Shown piece after piece: positions 1 to 12,716 of a stretch of 64,000 bases of DNA. How positions within the stretch are numbered: the first letter of the stretch is position 1; each line of letters begins with the position of its first letter. This stretch comes from Symsagittifera roscoffensis (Eukaryota > Xenacoelomorpha > Acoela > Convolutidae). The DNA is taken from the NCBI RefSeq assembly GCF_963678635.1, contig NC_087063.1, positions 81,575,574-81,639,573 on the forward strand. Direction: 5' to 3'. A program made the translations under genes and the position numbers. Under the pieces are notes generated by a model that saw nothing but the letters and a program-made list of their open reading frames with translations, was not told the DNA's origin and ran no database searches.

Positions 1-579
1 TTCTTTCCATAAACAAAATTGTGAGATGAAAATTTTAATATAAAAGCATAAAAGTTATATTAATATATAGTATTGTATGAGGGCATTTCTTTACGCAAAA
101 TTAGTTTGATTTCTATACGGAAAAATTGTTGAGTTTAATTCTCTGACAGAAGTGTCTTTCATAGCCCACTGAAAATTAAATTTGATAATATTTTTGTAAC
201 TGGGGACTATTCGCATGACATCAGGGCAAGTGCGAATGTTTTCTTTAATTCAACTCTCTCCAAACTGCTTGATGTGACTGGTTGATACGCTCATTTCATT
301 CGAGTTTTTGAATGTTGCTTTCTGATTTCCCGCACTCAGTAGAAAGAGAAATTTATCGATCATAAGGGATTTTTTTTTCAGTCTTCATCAATTTCAAGAA
401 GAATAGATTATAATTGATTAAAAATGGATGATACTGCTACTATTTTTTGAAACAAAAAAAAAACATTATAATTCATTCTAACCGATTATTTAAGATTTTT
501 GTTCTCAAATTGTATTGAATTATAATTCTTATTTTTTATTTTCATTTTGCTTCTTGTGTTTATGTCTCAACAATCTGAA

Positions 580-890
580 GGTATCACCTGAAGGTGCACC
601 CTGCCGACGCCCACCTGTCACCTGAAGGTGCATCCTACCTACATCCACCTGTCAACTGAAGTGATATGATGTGACGTCTCAGTTAGTATACAGGTCATAC
701 AGTATAACCTCGATGTACATAAATAATCATAATGCGTGATGGATGTGACTTGATTGTAGGGATTCTCAGATCCTAGAGGAGAAGGGCGTGAGCTGACAGA
801 GGAGAAGAAGATATTGGATGCCATCAACATCCACCTGTGTCCTGAAGGTGCATCCGACCTACACCCCCCTGTCACCAAGAGGTGCGCGAA
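580..890. repeat. Degenerate short tandem repeat around CACCTGAAGGTGCATCC
   Basis: Units containing CACCTGAAGGTGCAYCC, followed by a pyrimidine-rich CCTACATCCACC spacer, recur at about 585, 620 and 835-885, at roughly 35-bp spacing in the first cluster. The core CACCTGAAGGTG is itself near-palindromic. The copies are diverged and interrupted. Nothing suggests coding. Confidence 0.5.
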
Positions 891-1009
891 TAAGGGGAAC
901 TGATGAACTAAAAGAAACTGTAATTTTGTACTTATAGCTTAAACTTAAATTAAATTTGATATTTACTGTGTTTTCATACAGATTAGCTAATTTATAACCC
1001 ATTATACTT

Positions 1010-1275
1010 GATCTTTTACGAGGTTATATTTTGATAGAAAAAGGGATTATAATCTATTATAATAAATTTTAATAGATTATAAGAGATTGTAAAAGAATAT
1101 AAGAGATTTTCGGTAAAATTATAGTCAATTATAATTTATTATGATGTCACGATAAATGTTATCATTATAATGGATTATAAATCGTTTAAACATCTAAAAT
1201 TGGCGCTTATAATTAAATATAATTTTGCTAAAAGTACGATTATAATTATAATATAATCGATTATTTTGTCTTTTT
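1010..1275. repeat. AT-rich dispersed repeat with ATAATCGATTAT-like palindromes
   Basis: Dense runs of GGATTATAATC, ATAATCGATTAT and related palindromic words occur here. Similar clusters recur at about 410-540, 11200-11370, 35270-35480 and 36040-36240. They look like fragments of one AT-rich dispersed repeat family. Boundaries are not definable by eye. Confidence 0.4.
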
Positions 1276-2939
1276 ACTGAGTGCGGTTGGTTTTGTATAG
1301 TTTTCGGGCAATCGATATTTCTAGCATAAGGAAGAGTTGCCCCGATTTTCATAATATAACAAAAACATTTCATAAGTTCTGTACTTTCTAGAAATCTAAA
1401 AATCAGGTATGAGAAAAATGCGAACATGTCTTTTTCACCGCATAGAGTGCTATGATAGTTCATTTGTCATCGAACCATGAACTTGGAGAAAATGTTTGCG
1501 GAAGTTTTGAACTATTTAAAGTGAAGAAGTTAAGCAGAGAAAACTGTCACACTCTGGTTGTCAAATTAGGCCATTTAATTATCATTTTTAGTCATTCAAT
1601 TTAAATAAAAACTTTAAGTGGAGGTAATTTTTAAAGACACTTTTGCTTCAGCATTTTTTTTCATCATTATCATCAGTGAGATCAAAATATTTCGTTTTCC
1701 TTACATCGAATCATTTTTGAATCGGCACTTCATTTTTCAATTATCAGATATTAACGCATTATTACAAGAACAAAAAAAAACTTGATTATCAGAAAATTCA
1801 AAACAATTTCAGTTCATAACAATAACAAAACCATTGACTAAATATAACAATCCACCTAGAATGTCAGACCAATTGAACATTGAGCTGATTAAGTTTGCAA
1901 TTCATGAACACGTTGAAAGAATTGAAGGGACCAGCGCAATGTATTAGAATACAAGCCTCACCATCGCCCCTTCTTTCGATTAGCCGCAATCCTGGATTCA
2001 CACTGGCAGCGATCATGGGCAAAGCCAATCAGGATCAGGTAGATGCAGACATTTTAATCAGGGTGGATGCAAGGAAGAAAAACTAGACACCCACCACCCC
2101 CCCCCCCTCCTGGCACTGTTTAACGACATCCATTTTGGCAAAATATCTTCAGCGATCATTTTTGCCGTTAAGTTCGAAATTAGACTGACAAATAATATTG
2201 GTATACAAAGTACGATTTGGATGTTAAACTACACCCCTACCCCTAAGGTACCCTAAAAAGAATACCGCTATGCACCCCTAGGAATTCAACGCTTGCCCGT
2301 ATTTAAATTTTTCTTACCTACTAACGAAATTGCCCGTTTTGCTATGGGAAATCATTTAAAACAAACTAATTTCAAAACTACTTTTAAAATAAACCGTTCG
2401 TTTGAAAATGGGACTTCAAAAAATGAATAAAAAATTATCGAGGGGAAAAAGGAAAATTGAGACAAAAGCACTGGCTTCAACGGCGATTTCGCAATCTCGC
2501 TAGAAGGCTGAAAATTCTGTAAACAGAATTGTTTTTTTTTCTCTTTATATTATCAGCACTATTTTGAAAAAAAAATGTTCCAAAAAGATCAGGTTTTACG
2601 TTCAATTTTCTTTCGCACAGACACGGAAACGGGAGAACAAAGAGCTTCCTGCGATGAAAATAGCCAACTTATTTCTCCTAGAGACTCCAACGGCAATTTG
2701 AACCGTGCAACAATGAAATCGTGTCCAGATTTTACACTGATCAGTATTTATTTGGGCTTTTAGATGCTTCAAAGGTTAAGTTTTATAATGCAATTTGCTG
2801 AATATTTTTTCTAAATGCATTTTTTGGCCGTCTTTTTTGTTGTAAAATCTCTGATGCTCATTGTGCGCAAAGTTGCGTGAACAGCTCACCCTTTGGTACT
2901 ATTTCACGCTATCTCTTTTAAGTTTACAAAAACTAAACT

Positions 2940-3205
2940 TTTTCGAAGGGTTCTTTTGGCGCCAATATAAATTAAGTTTGAGGGAGGAGCGCTCACAGAA
3001 AAACACGCATTTTTTTTGGCAAAACATGCATTTAAAAATTGGCATTTTGGGCCTATTGTCCTCTGAAAAAAATTGTCCGCGTTGCAGAAATTTTTAGCAA
3101 ATTAGGGAATAGGATTTGTACGAAAACAATTTGTTGTTTGGCCTAAAAATTGACAAAATTTTAAAATTGTTTTTCTAAAAACCGACCCCCTGCTCACGCC
3201 ACTGG
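2940..3205. repeat. MITE-like non-autonomous element, right part
   Basis: This copy ends with GCTCACGCCACTGG, whose complement is the CAGTGGCGTGAGC type of terminus. Its interior (GGAGCGCTCACAGAAAAACACGC, then GGCCTATT and an AAAATTTT-rich stretch) matches the interior of the copies at 34453-34888 and 41821-42178, which read GGAGCGCGCGCCGAAAAAACGC at the same place. The left end may lie near 2090-2120, where a C-run and TTTAACGACATCCATTTT resemble the left parts of the other copies. No coding capacity. Confidence 0.45.
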
Positions 3206-4834
3206 AGGAACTCAAAATCAAACGGATGAAACAAAAATTAAAAAAAAACTAACGGGAATGATTCGTTTTTGGTAGTTTTTTTCTCATTGCAGAAACGTTG
3301 TTAGGGGAACCGAATACAAAAGCAACATGTTGTGAAGCGTCATCAAAAACTCGAAAAAGAAAGCGTTCCGCAGTGTTCAAGTCTTAAGTTTCAGTCCTAA
3401 ATTGTTCCAAAAATTTTTCAAAAAAAATAAACTATAATCCCGAAAAAGAATTTACAGTTTTATACTTTCTTACAATGAAATAAAAGACAGTTTTCACGTT
3501 TTTAGTCGTTTCCTCTATAAAAACTTCTGAATATTGATATGTGAATTTTGGTGCAATATGGCCTGAAGCTTTACATTTTAGCTGGACCGTCGTAAAAGTT
3601 TTACTTCAAAACAGCAAGAAACTCAAAAAACTGCTTTTAACTCTATTTAGCTAATCAACTCATAACTCTATATAGTAAATTTAAAAAAATGTATTAGATT
3701 TCAATGTCATTTTAAAGATTTAACTTCTTTGTCCCTGTGATATCCCTTAAATCTTATCTAAAACTTGACTATGACAATGTTGAATTATAATAGTAAATAA
3801 ATAAAATATAAATAATCGACTGAATTGGATATATATGAGCACTTTCACTAGCTGTCGAGATAGGGTTGATTTTAGCACCATATAGTTAACCGTGTCTCTA
3901 GACTTCATTGACAGGTCTCCTCTGTCTTCACATAGCATAATACATAATAGCCGCCATGTTATCATAGTACGTAACACGTGGCCTCCGCCACAGTCCCTCC
4001 TGTCACTGAACGCGTAATATCCAAAGAAAATTCGACAAGTTTTTGAATTTTTTCTGTGCATTAGCTGGATCCGAAATGAATTAAACAAAGGAATGAGCAG
4101 TTTTGAACATTAGGCAGTTTTGATTAATATATATTATTTTATAAGTGGCAGTTTGTGTTTCAGATGTTGCGAAAAATCAAAACCAATCGACTAACTTTTG
4201 GCGTCCTAATTCAGCATAAGAGTTAGAAACGGAATCAAACATTCAACCAGACTTTTCCTACCTCAGCTGCCGTTTTGTTCATCTTTATATAGCATCACCA
4301 TTTCTCATTATCATCTCATACATATCACATTTTTTAATCACGAGTGCTTCGAGCGCTATATCCAAAAACACCAAACATGAAATAATTAGTTGAATTAAGT
4401 TAATTTATTTGTTATTATTACACTTTTATATTACCAGAATGTCAACCGCTTTCGCTCAACCTTTAAGACTTTTTGTGAAGTTTTTGTTTCAATAAATAGT
4501 TTGCATACGATTTTTGGTCAAAAAGTTATCCATCTAAATTTACAAAAAAACGTTTTTCTGGTTTTCAATTTCAGACTCTCTTTTTGGGGAGAAAAGAATG
4601 ATATCACATCAACTTCAGACTTTCAATGTCTGACGATTTGGAAGACTCAACTAATCTTTGTGGGAGTTGCGTTGCATTCATTTTTTATTGAGAATTTCGC
4701 GAAAGTTTTGAGAAAACAACGTTGCCGCCGTTTTAAAGCATTTTTATGTTTGGCCTCGTTATGTAATGTTTCTAGTCCCATCAATCATTCATTTTGATCG
4801 ATAATTATAGTATTTTAAACTAATTTTTCAACCA

Positions 4835-4990
4835 TGCCGCGACTAAATTTTTGATCGCCGCGGCTAATTTTTTGACCATCGCGATTGAGATACGCTATTT
4901 CCAGATTCAAACCGCGCTTAATTTTTTGACCATCGCAATCGAGATACGGTATTTCTAGAGTTTGTCCGCGACTTAAAATCCTGTACGAAG
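4835..4990. repeat. Short degenerate tandem duplication
   Basis: The words CCGCGACTAAATTTTTGA, TTTTTTGACCATCGC and GAGATACGSTATTTC recur two to three times at about 55-60 bp spacing. It is a small diverged tandem repeat with no coding potential. Confidence 0.4.
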
Positions 4991-7900
4991 ATGGATTTTT
5001 GCTCGCGGAATTAGTTGGTTTGTTTCAACTTTTAATCAAAGCTCGGAGCAAATCATCAAAAAATTATCGGTAAAACGATATAAACATTTCTAAATCATCC
5101 ATGAATTATTGCTGTTTCATCGCTAAAAAATTGTTAATTTTTCCAGCACTAAATTAGCGATAATCCATTGATAAAAAGTTGATACTTTTTCAGCGCAATA
5201 AAATAGCGATTCAACGACAAAATTTGCTATTGTGGCAATGAACATCAATTATTCGTCGATGGCGATCACTGTGTTTTTCTTACTTTTTCATCGCTAACTT
5301 CCAATGTGAACTCAACCCGGGAAGCGACAAATTGTAACAAGGAATTGACAGGTAGAAAACACTTGTACCGCTTCGCTCCGCTACCCTTACATCCGGCATG
5401 AGAGGGATAATGCGCTTGAATACGTGTTCCCGTTTGATCTACTGGTAAAAATTGTTGCTTGCTACAAATTTCCACGTTTTACGAATTGCCGCCTGTTACG
5501 AGTTGTCACCTCATGATTCATAATACCGAGCAATTTGAAATTCATTATTTAGCAGCCAATCTGAATATTTGAATCTAAGATCTCTTGTCTAATCAGGCTG
5601 TTTTCTGCTAATTTTAACAGATTTCTGGTACAAAAAAATAGGGGCTGATGCTCCTTGCTACTTCAGCTTAGCTGTGCTGGAAGTCTTAAAAAAAATCGTC
5701 GCTAAAAATCCAGCTAGGGATCAGTACTGAATTTTCTATTTTTAATTCGCAGCGGACAGTTCTGGATCAAACGTGAATCATCTCTGAATTAAAGAGGTTC
5801 TTTTTGTGTCCAACCGTCTTGAAAAATAGTGCGCACAATTTTGAGACTTTTTTTGTAAGTATTCTGTTGTGAGGGATTCGCTTTTCTCAAGGAAAACAAT
5901 TTTAGTATACATATGAAACAAACCGTAAGACTGTAGCAGAATTTAGCAAATTAAAAAAATATAAAAAGAAGTTGCTGAGTCAAATGTCAACAGTTTTCAT
6001 CATTTTTCAACTGTTCATGTTTTGATAGTTCATTAAGACCATTTAGATTTTCTGTGGATATCATGAAAAAATTTTCCCTTGAAGTGCGAATAAAAATATT
6101 GTACCATGTGAAAAACTAGTTGTAAAAAGATACATGCCCTAATTCAAATAAAACAAACAATGACTGGACAGGGCGTTTTCTATGCTTCCCACTCAAAAAG
6201 TTTTTACTTTCAAAGCTTTGTTTTTTTTGAAAATATTGTGATCGTATCAAAAAATATCATCTTCGCTTTGCATTAAATTTACCAAACCCTCAACGTCACT
6301 ATGCCAGAAACTGCAACGCTTACAGTTTGCACTCGTTTCCTGAAAAATTTTAAAAGATAAACTTTGGAATAATCAAGCAACAATAATCGAGTTTTGGTAT
6401 AAAGCTTACTTTTCGTTCAAATCTCATATTCCTTTTTTTTTCGCTTTTGTTTTTCTCAGTTTCAATGACATTTTTTGTTTGTCTCATGATAAGCTATTTA
6501 GTTCAATGCGCCATTATGCAAATAAAGAGTTGAATAGTTGTACAATTTTTTATTGCGCCCACTTGTGCATTGAACGAAGTAGCTGATATTGATAGAAACA
6601 AGAACGAAATTGAGAAATATAAGAGCAAAAAAAAACAAAGAAAGAGAGATTTGATTGAACGGTAAAACTGATAGAAAATTTCGATCATGGTTGCTTGATT
6701 AATTTAAAAGTTACTGATGTGAAATTATTGACAGAAACGTAATTATAAACGCTACAGTTTCTGGATATACGTCTCGTTGCGGCGTATATTAGATGTACTG
6801 CAAAACAACGATTACTATTTTTGTTTTGGCTCAAACGATGATAACTTTTTTAGGAACCAATTAAAATTTTGAAAGTAAGCTTTTCTTGAGTGGGTAAGCA
6901 TGCCAAACGTCTTGTTCAGTAATTGACTTTTTATGTGATTTAAGGCATGCACCTCTTGACAACTAGTTAAATGATTACAACTAAGAAAATGGTTACAACT
7001 GAGACAAGTTTTTTCAGATAACTGCATTGATAAAACTTCATTGGATCAAGCAAAATCTTTCGAAAATGGTTCAAGTTATTTCTGAAAATGATTTGAATTA
7101 ATTTGACTCATTCTATTATTTAAAAGTTGAATCGGATCAAGTGTCAAAAATTGGGTATATATAAAATCTATCAGAATTTCAATACAAAACTTACAAATTC
7201 ATTGAAATAATGCTAAAAACTGCGCCAAAATAAATTGTAAAAAGGGGTTAATAATGCTTAAAACGAAAGAAATTCTGAGCAAAAAAATAAGCAATATGCT
7301 TTTGGCGCTAAGTTGTATTACTGTTGAGGCAAACTTTGGTTGTTTATTTTTGAATTCGCACTCCCATGAGAACAACTTTAATTTTGCACCTGAAAGAACT
7401 TTTCGTGCCCAGTGATAGATTAATGCTACAATCGGTCTGTTACATTTTTCTCAACAGCAATTTGCAAGAAACTAGTTGAAATTTATCATGTAAATTAGAT
7501 TTTGGAACCAAGAATGATTGATTGAATCATAAAGACCTTCATGTTAAGCTCTTTTGTTGCTCTATGATTTGCGTTTCAAAACGAAATTTTTTTTTTTAAT
7601 TTTTAAATGTTTTCAACAATCTTCAAACACGGTCATTTTCCAATATGGAAACAAAAAACTGAAAAATTTAAGCTTGAGTTCCATAAATTTTTTTACGAAT
7701 TGGCAAAGATCCTTAAAAAAAATTGCCATAAGAACTAATTATTGTGTTTTTGCTCTCAAATTTTCAGCTTCTTGTTCAAGATAATTTATAGCAGTATACA
7801 AGTATTAATGATATAAACTCATTGTGATTTTTTTTTCTACAATTGAAATTTGCTGATTTTTAAAAATTGTGCACTGACAAATTTTTAGTCCACAATTTCG

Positions 7901-10900
7901 CTTATGCTTTATCTCGTTTTTTTTTCAAGTCACAAAGCTAAACAAACTAACAGCTTAAAATTGAAACCAAAAAGTAAAAAAATGCAATTCTAGAATCAAA
8001 TTACAAAACTTATTTAGAAAAATTTTCAAAATAAGTTACCAACAAAACTTCCAGAGGTAAAAATAAATTACAAGAACCAATTTGACAATCTATGTTCCGA
8101 AACTGAGATTAATTAGCATCTTTAAAACTCGTTTTGATTTTTAAAATCAAATAATCAGATTGGCTGAATTTTTCGGAAAAAAAGTATCAAGTTTTCAAAG
8201 AGAGTCCTGCCCTACCATTCCACTATACCCAGAACAGTTTGCCGTCCAAAAATGAATTCATTTTTTTGCGATTGTTCGGTTTTCCTTTTCGAGTCAAATT
8301 TTGAAATTCTTTAGCTCAAGCTACATGTCGTGCTCTCCGCAAATTTACCAAATAAGGTCTCATACTCCAAGAAATTATGATTGAATTTAATACTTAACTT
8401 ATTTTGTCTTTGTATTACGTTGCCCAAAACAAACTAACGGCTCAGTAAGATCTAGAAGTATAAATCTTAAATCTGGTGTTTTCGTTATTTTGAATTCATG
8501 CTGCTACGGGAATCTACAATGAATGTTCTGCCGTTGTGTATATTTTTCATAAGATTGGTAAAAGAAGCCACAAATTTTTTTACCCTAGCGATAAGCAAGG
8601 GTATTGCAATCGGGTACTAGATTTATTTAAACACATTTGTTCACAGAATGATTATTTTAGTACGATTGGGAAATACCACTCTTGACATGTTCAAATTCCC
8701 AAAACTCAAACAAAATTATCATTTTCTAAATAAGAAATGACTAAAGAATGTTTCAGACTAGAATTGCTAATTCAAAAAAAAATCAATTTTTTTTCGAGTT
8801 TGTAGTTGCAGTCCTAATTTCTATCGATTACTTTTCTGTTATTGTTTTGAAACGCTCATTTTTTATCTGCTAGGATTTTTGTTGGCTTAATTTTTCAAAA
8901 TTTGTTACGTTCCAATTTTAACAGTTTTTTATCTAACTAAAAATTTGCTCATTTGCAAATTTACCAAGTCTGATTTTGCGTTATTTTTTTCTTCATTTTT
9001 AAAAATTTAATCAAAGTTGTTATTTAGCTTAGCCAACTTATACAGCATATTTTAGAGGAAAAAATATATTCGTATAGGATTAAGTGCTTCAATATGGATG
9101 GGCCGTGAAAACCTTTAAATCTTCATGAAATTTCATTTGACAACAGTTTTGTTTTAAGCCCAACACTTGTTTTGAAAATTTTTTTGACAACAGAATTGGA
9201 CCCAACAATTGTCCAATTTGGTGATTGATTTCCAATTGTTTTTAAGGCTTTAATGAACTTCATCCGATACAACCATGAAGCTGTAGTTTTTTCAACTTCT
9301 GCAAGCTAAACTTTCCAGCTAATTTTTCAACCTAGCTTTTCACAATTTTTTTTATTTCTGTCTTTTTTTCCACTGACTAGCGCAATGTCTAGCACAATGT
9401 CTAGCACACTTCGAAAATTTTTCGAGCTATTTCAGTAACTGTTGTGTTCTGCCACAGGGTTTCTTCAAAATTTAAATTTGCTTAGTTTGGATGCTGAAAC
9501 TAAATTTAAAAACTGCTCAAAATAAAATAAACGGACAAAACTAAAGACACTCGAAGACTTCAATCCCTATGAATAATTTTCAGCGCTCACTGAATTTAAT
9601 GCTAAGGATGAAAACCAAAATTTTGTGAAATTTATGGCTGAAACTTTCCAATTCTGTTTTTAAACGGGATTTGTTTGATTACAATTCAGATTTTTTGAAG
9701 AAGTTGATAACATTTTTTTTGTTCAAGAAAGTCGAAAGATTCCAAAATGTGGTCAGAACGAATGGTAAATATTTTGACTGTTGTGTTTTCGTTGGTACAC
9801 AGTTAAGTCAAGTCGAATTTCAAGCATTGACTGGTACTATAGAACATTTAAACTATTTCTAAGGTAACCTCAAATTTGAATTTTTTACGTCATCTCCAAA
9901 ATGATGACAATTTAATTGCATCCAAAAATTCGAGTTGTTTTATTGCTAAAATAAATTATACGAACACAATTAGCCTACTGTTAATTTCAATTTTTGCGAA
10001 TAAACAATGCATAAAACTGGCATTATTTTAGTCCGAACTCGCTCCTCTCGCTAAGTTCAAACTAATCAGTATACTTTGGTCGCCGGTGAGCATATTGTTT
10101 TGTAAATCGGAAAATTCAGGGTAAATTTTTCAAAATCAAAAAATTTGCCGTAATACGATCAGTCTTGTTTGCATAAACAGTAATATTTTGAATATTAATT
10201 AATGTTTGCAGGCTCTCAAATCAGTTTTGCTTGCTGATTGAAGTTTTGCATTCGGAACTTGGCGGCGACTAATAAACAAATAAAGAGAGTCTAGGTGAAT
10301 TTTATATTTTGGGGATTTTTGAATACGCAATGAGGAGCTATTTGATTGGGTTTCCCTAGCAACCTGATTTGTGAATCCATTGTCAGTTAGTTCTAATCTT
10401 GATAGAAAAAATTTAGATTTCAACATATAATTTTTGTCATTGAACTCTCATACGATTCCGCTCCTCATGATTAAAGTATATGACTCCGGACTCCCAAAAA
10501 CCCTTTGAAACAATAGATTTGCCCTTGTGGGAATACCCACACAAAGTTCTCGCAAAATTTTTTTCTCGGATTACCAAGTTTGCTTTTGGGATACCAATTT
10601 TGCACCTTAAGAATGTGCAATGGTGAATTGAGATCAATGCGGCAAGTAGTTGATTATGGTTTAGGTTTTTTGGTCAGTTGCTTCTTTTTTGTTTATATAT
10701 AAATCGTGATATATTTAGTTGTTACAATTACGGTCTTCCTCCACTACGTTTATCAGCACTTAAATTATTACCACTAAAAGCACAAACATCATGGATAAAA
10801 TCAAAATAGGGGAAAGGAAGCAAAAAATGAAGGTCCCGAGGAATCAAAATAGAGAAGGAGTGAAAAATATAGAGTGACGTCATACAACACCACGATAACC

Positions 10901-10964
10901 ACAAAAAGTATACTAAACTCGACAAACACTAAACTATATGCTACACCCTTACAGTTACGCCAAG

Positions 10965-11050
10965 ATAGGGGGTGGTGGTTCAGGAGAGGAGGGGTGGTTC
11001 AGAGGGGGCCGGGGGTGGGGTGGGGATTTGGGGTTGGTTCAGGTGAGGTC
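10965..11050. other. G-rich tract with quadruplex potential
   Basis: The plus strand carries several runs of three or more G separated by short spacers (GGGGGTGGTGG, GAGGAGGGG, GGGGGCCGGGGGTGGGG). This pattern is compatible with a G-quadruplex. It is isolated in otherwise AT-rich DNA and sits about 1.1 kb from the end of element 1. Confidence 0.4.
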
Positions 11051-11404
11051 AGGTGCATTAGGTCAAATACATTAGGCCGTACACTCGCTTTGCAAAGTTT
11101 CCGCATAACTTATTTGGTAGATGCAAAAAATCTTGCAAACTTTTGCACGACGCGAAACAAAAATATATTGGAAAAAAGATCTATTTTAGTATGATTTTCT
11201 TTTTATTATATAATTCATTATAAAGGAATTGAAATGAACTATAATGCATTTTGTTGTTGCAAAAAAATGGATTAAATCCATTTTAGCCCAATTTTGTTGT
11301 CTGAGCATAACATGGGAATCGATAATATTTATAACATTTTAGACAACGAAAATCCATTATACTCAATTTGTTTTCACTTTTTTAAAATGCGGCTGTCTTT
11401 TATA

Positions 11405-11778
11405 TTTTCCATATGTGACAGAGATGCCTGAATCCTGCCGGTCTTTCAATAAACTGGCGTTTGAAAAAAAAACTGATTTCGTTCATTATTTTAGTTTTTG
11501 TCCATGATCAGATACTTGAATTGACCGATGAATTGTTATTTTTGTTTTCTAGGTTCAAATTAGGGCCTTAGAATTAAACAACGTTTTAGTAAGCTTTGTG
11601 TGATTTGATTCCAAAGCTTGAATTTCAACCTGTAAAACCATAAACAATTCATCGGTCAAATTAAACATCGACCCATAAGCAACGAAAAAAAAAATGAACC
11701 ATATCAGAATGTTTTTCTATCAACTGCCGGTTTTTGAAAGACCAGCAGGATTCAGGCATCTCTAGCATATATGGAAAA
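11405..11778. repeat. 374-bp foldback (inverted-repeat) element
   Basis: The outer arms are about 55 bp. The left arm runs TTTTCCATATGTGACAGAG then ATGCCTGAATCCTGC, and the complement of the right arm reads TTTTCCATATATGCTAGAG then ATGCCTGAATCCTGC. A second, inner inverted repeat (TTGACCGATGAATTGTT with AACAATTCATCGGTCAA) lies inside. This is a MITE or foldback structure without coding capacity. A fragment with GGAATTCAGGCATCC lies at about 31071, just beyond the other end of element 1. Confidence 0.65.
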
Positions 11779-12156
11779 ATTAAATGACAATGAAACTGGT
11801 ACAAAATAGCTATCATATAGCATGTTAGTATACATTAGCTATCCTATAGCACGGAAGTACACTGAAGTTTGCGAGAAGGGGACACTTTACACCAGGAATA
11901 TGCTCCCAAAAAACTCAAGAAGAACTAAAATTTCAAAAAACGTAAGAATATTCCAAGGAAAAAGTTTCAACAGTTTAGTTTTTTTTATTCAGCGAAAACC
12001 TTCTTTTCGGGGAAAAAACACGAAAAAATCTATGAAATTTTTTTGATAGTTTCAAACTTTGAAAAAAATCAAGTCGTAGAGTTTGTCTGCAGTATTCTGC
12101 ATTAATGGAAGGCTTGGGTCAAAAATTGAGATTAATCTGACGAGCAATTTTAGTCA

Positions 12157-12162
12157 AACAGG
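12157..12162. repeat. Target-site duplication, left copy (AACAGG)
   Basis: AACAGG directly precedes the left TIR of element 1 and is repeated exactly at 30883-30888 directly after the right TIR. Six base pairs is the characteristic target duplication length of Polintons. Confidence 0.93.
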
Positions 12163-12374
12163 AGTAGTATGCATATAGTGCGTTAGGATCGGGGGGGGGG
12201 GGGTTGTCATACATGGATGACCATTAGGTATAAATCATAATGGTCACCATGTATTAAATGATCAGCAATGGTCACCATGTAATAATCCTAATTGTCACCA
12301 TGTATAATTTTATACCTAATAGTCCTCATGTAAAACTTCGGTATATTATTGAGTATTCCCACTGAACGTTGTGG
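12163..12374. repeat. Left TIR of element 1 (212 bp)
   Basis: It starts AGTAGTATGCATATAGTGCG, includes a G-homopolymer near 12190, and then short internal repeats built on GGTCACCATGTA and TTATACCTAAT. It ends at CGTTGTGG, after which the two ends diverge. The right TIR is about 50 bp longer because it has one extra internal repeat unit. Confidence 0.92.
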
Positions 12375-12716
12375 TTACATGTTTGGTGCGGGAAAGGATT
12401 TGCCAAATCTTCATTCTGAAACCAGCTGGAGTGTTTAACTGCGCTATAGACTGTTTGCTCAATTCTTCTTAAAACTTTGATTCAAACTCAAATTACATAC
12501 AAATACATACAAAAGTATGCTAAAGACACTATCGCTTAAATGAAATTGTTTATATCCCAGATTAATTGAGTTCCAAAGCTGAACAAAATCTCGCACTTAA
12601 ATACACACTAAACACGGAATAGCGGTAGGTCAAATTTTATGTACAGACAATTCTCATATTAAATAACTGAATTTTATTTACTATACAAAAGTTAATGTGG
12701 TGTTTTTTTTTGTGTT
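12375..12716. other. Subterminal non-coding segment with poly(A) signal
   Basis: No gene is visible between the left TIR and the polymerase stop. On the minus strand an AATAAA hexamer lies at 12673-12678, about 40 nt downstream of the polymerase stop codon, and is a good candidate polyadenylation signal for that gene. Confidence 0.5.

Larger units (their letters stand above)
1..12156. other. Host flanking DNA without recognisable genes
   Basis: This stretch is strongly AT-rich and every reading frame in it is short, with no family resemblance, no conserved motif and no codon structure that I can support. It contains homopolymer A and T runs, several short repeat families listed separately, and a G-rich patch near 10.97 kb. 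No tRNA or rRNA gene was seen. It looks like intergenic or intronic DNA of an animal genome. An exon of a long-intron host gene could still be hidden here. Confidence 0.6.
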
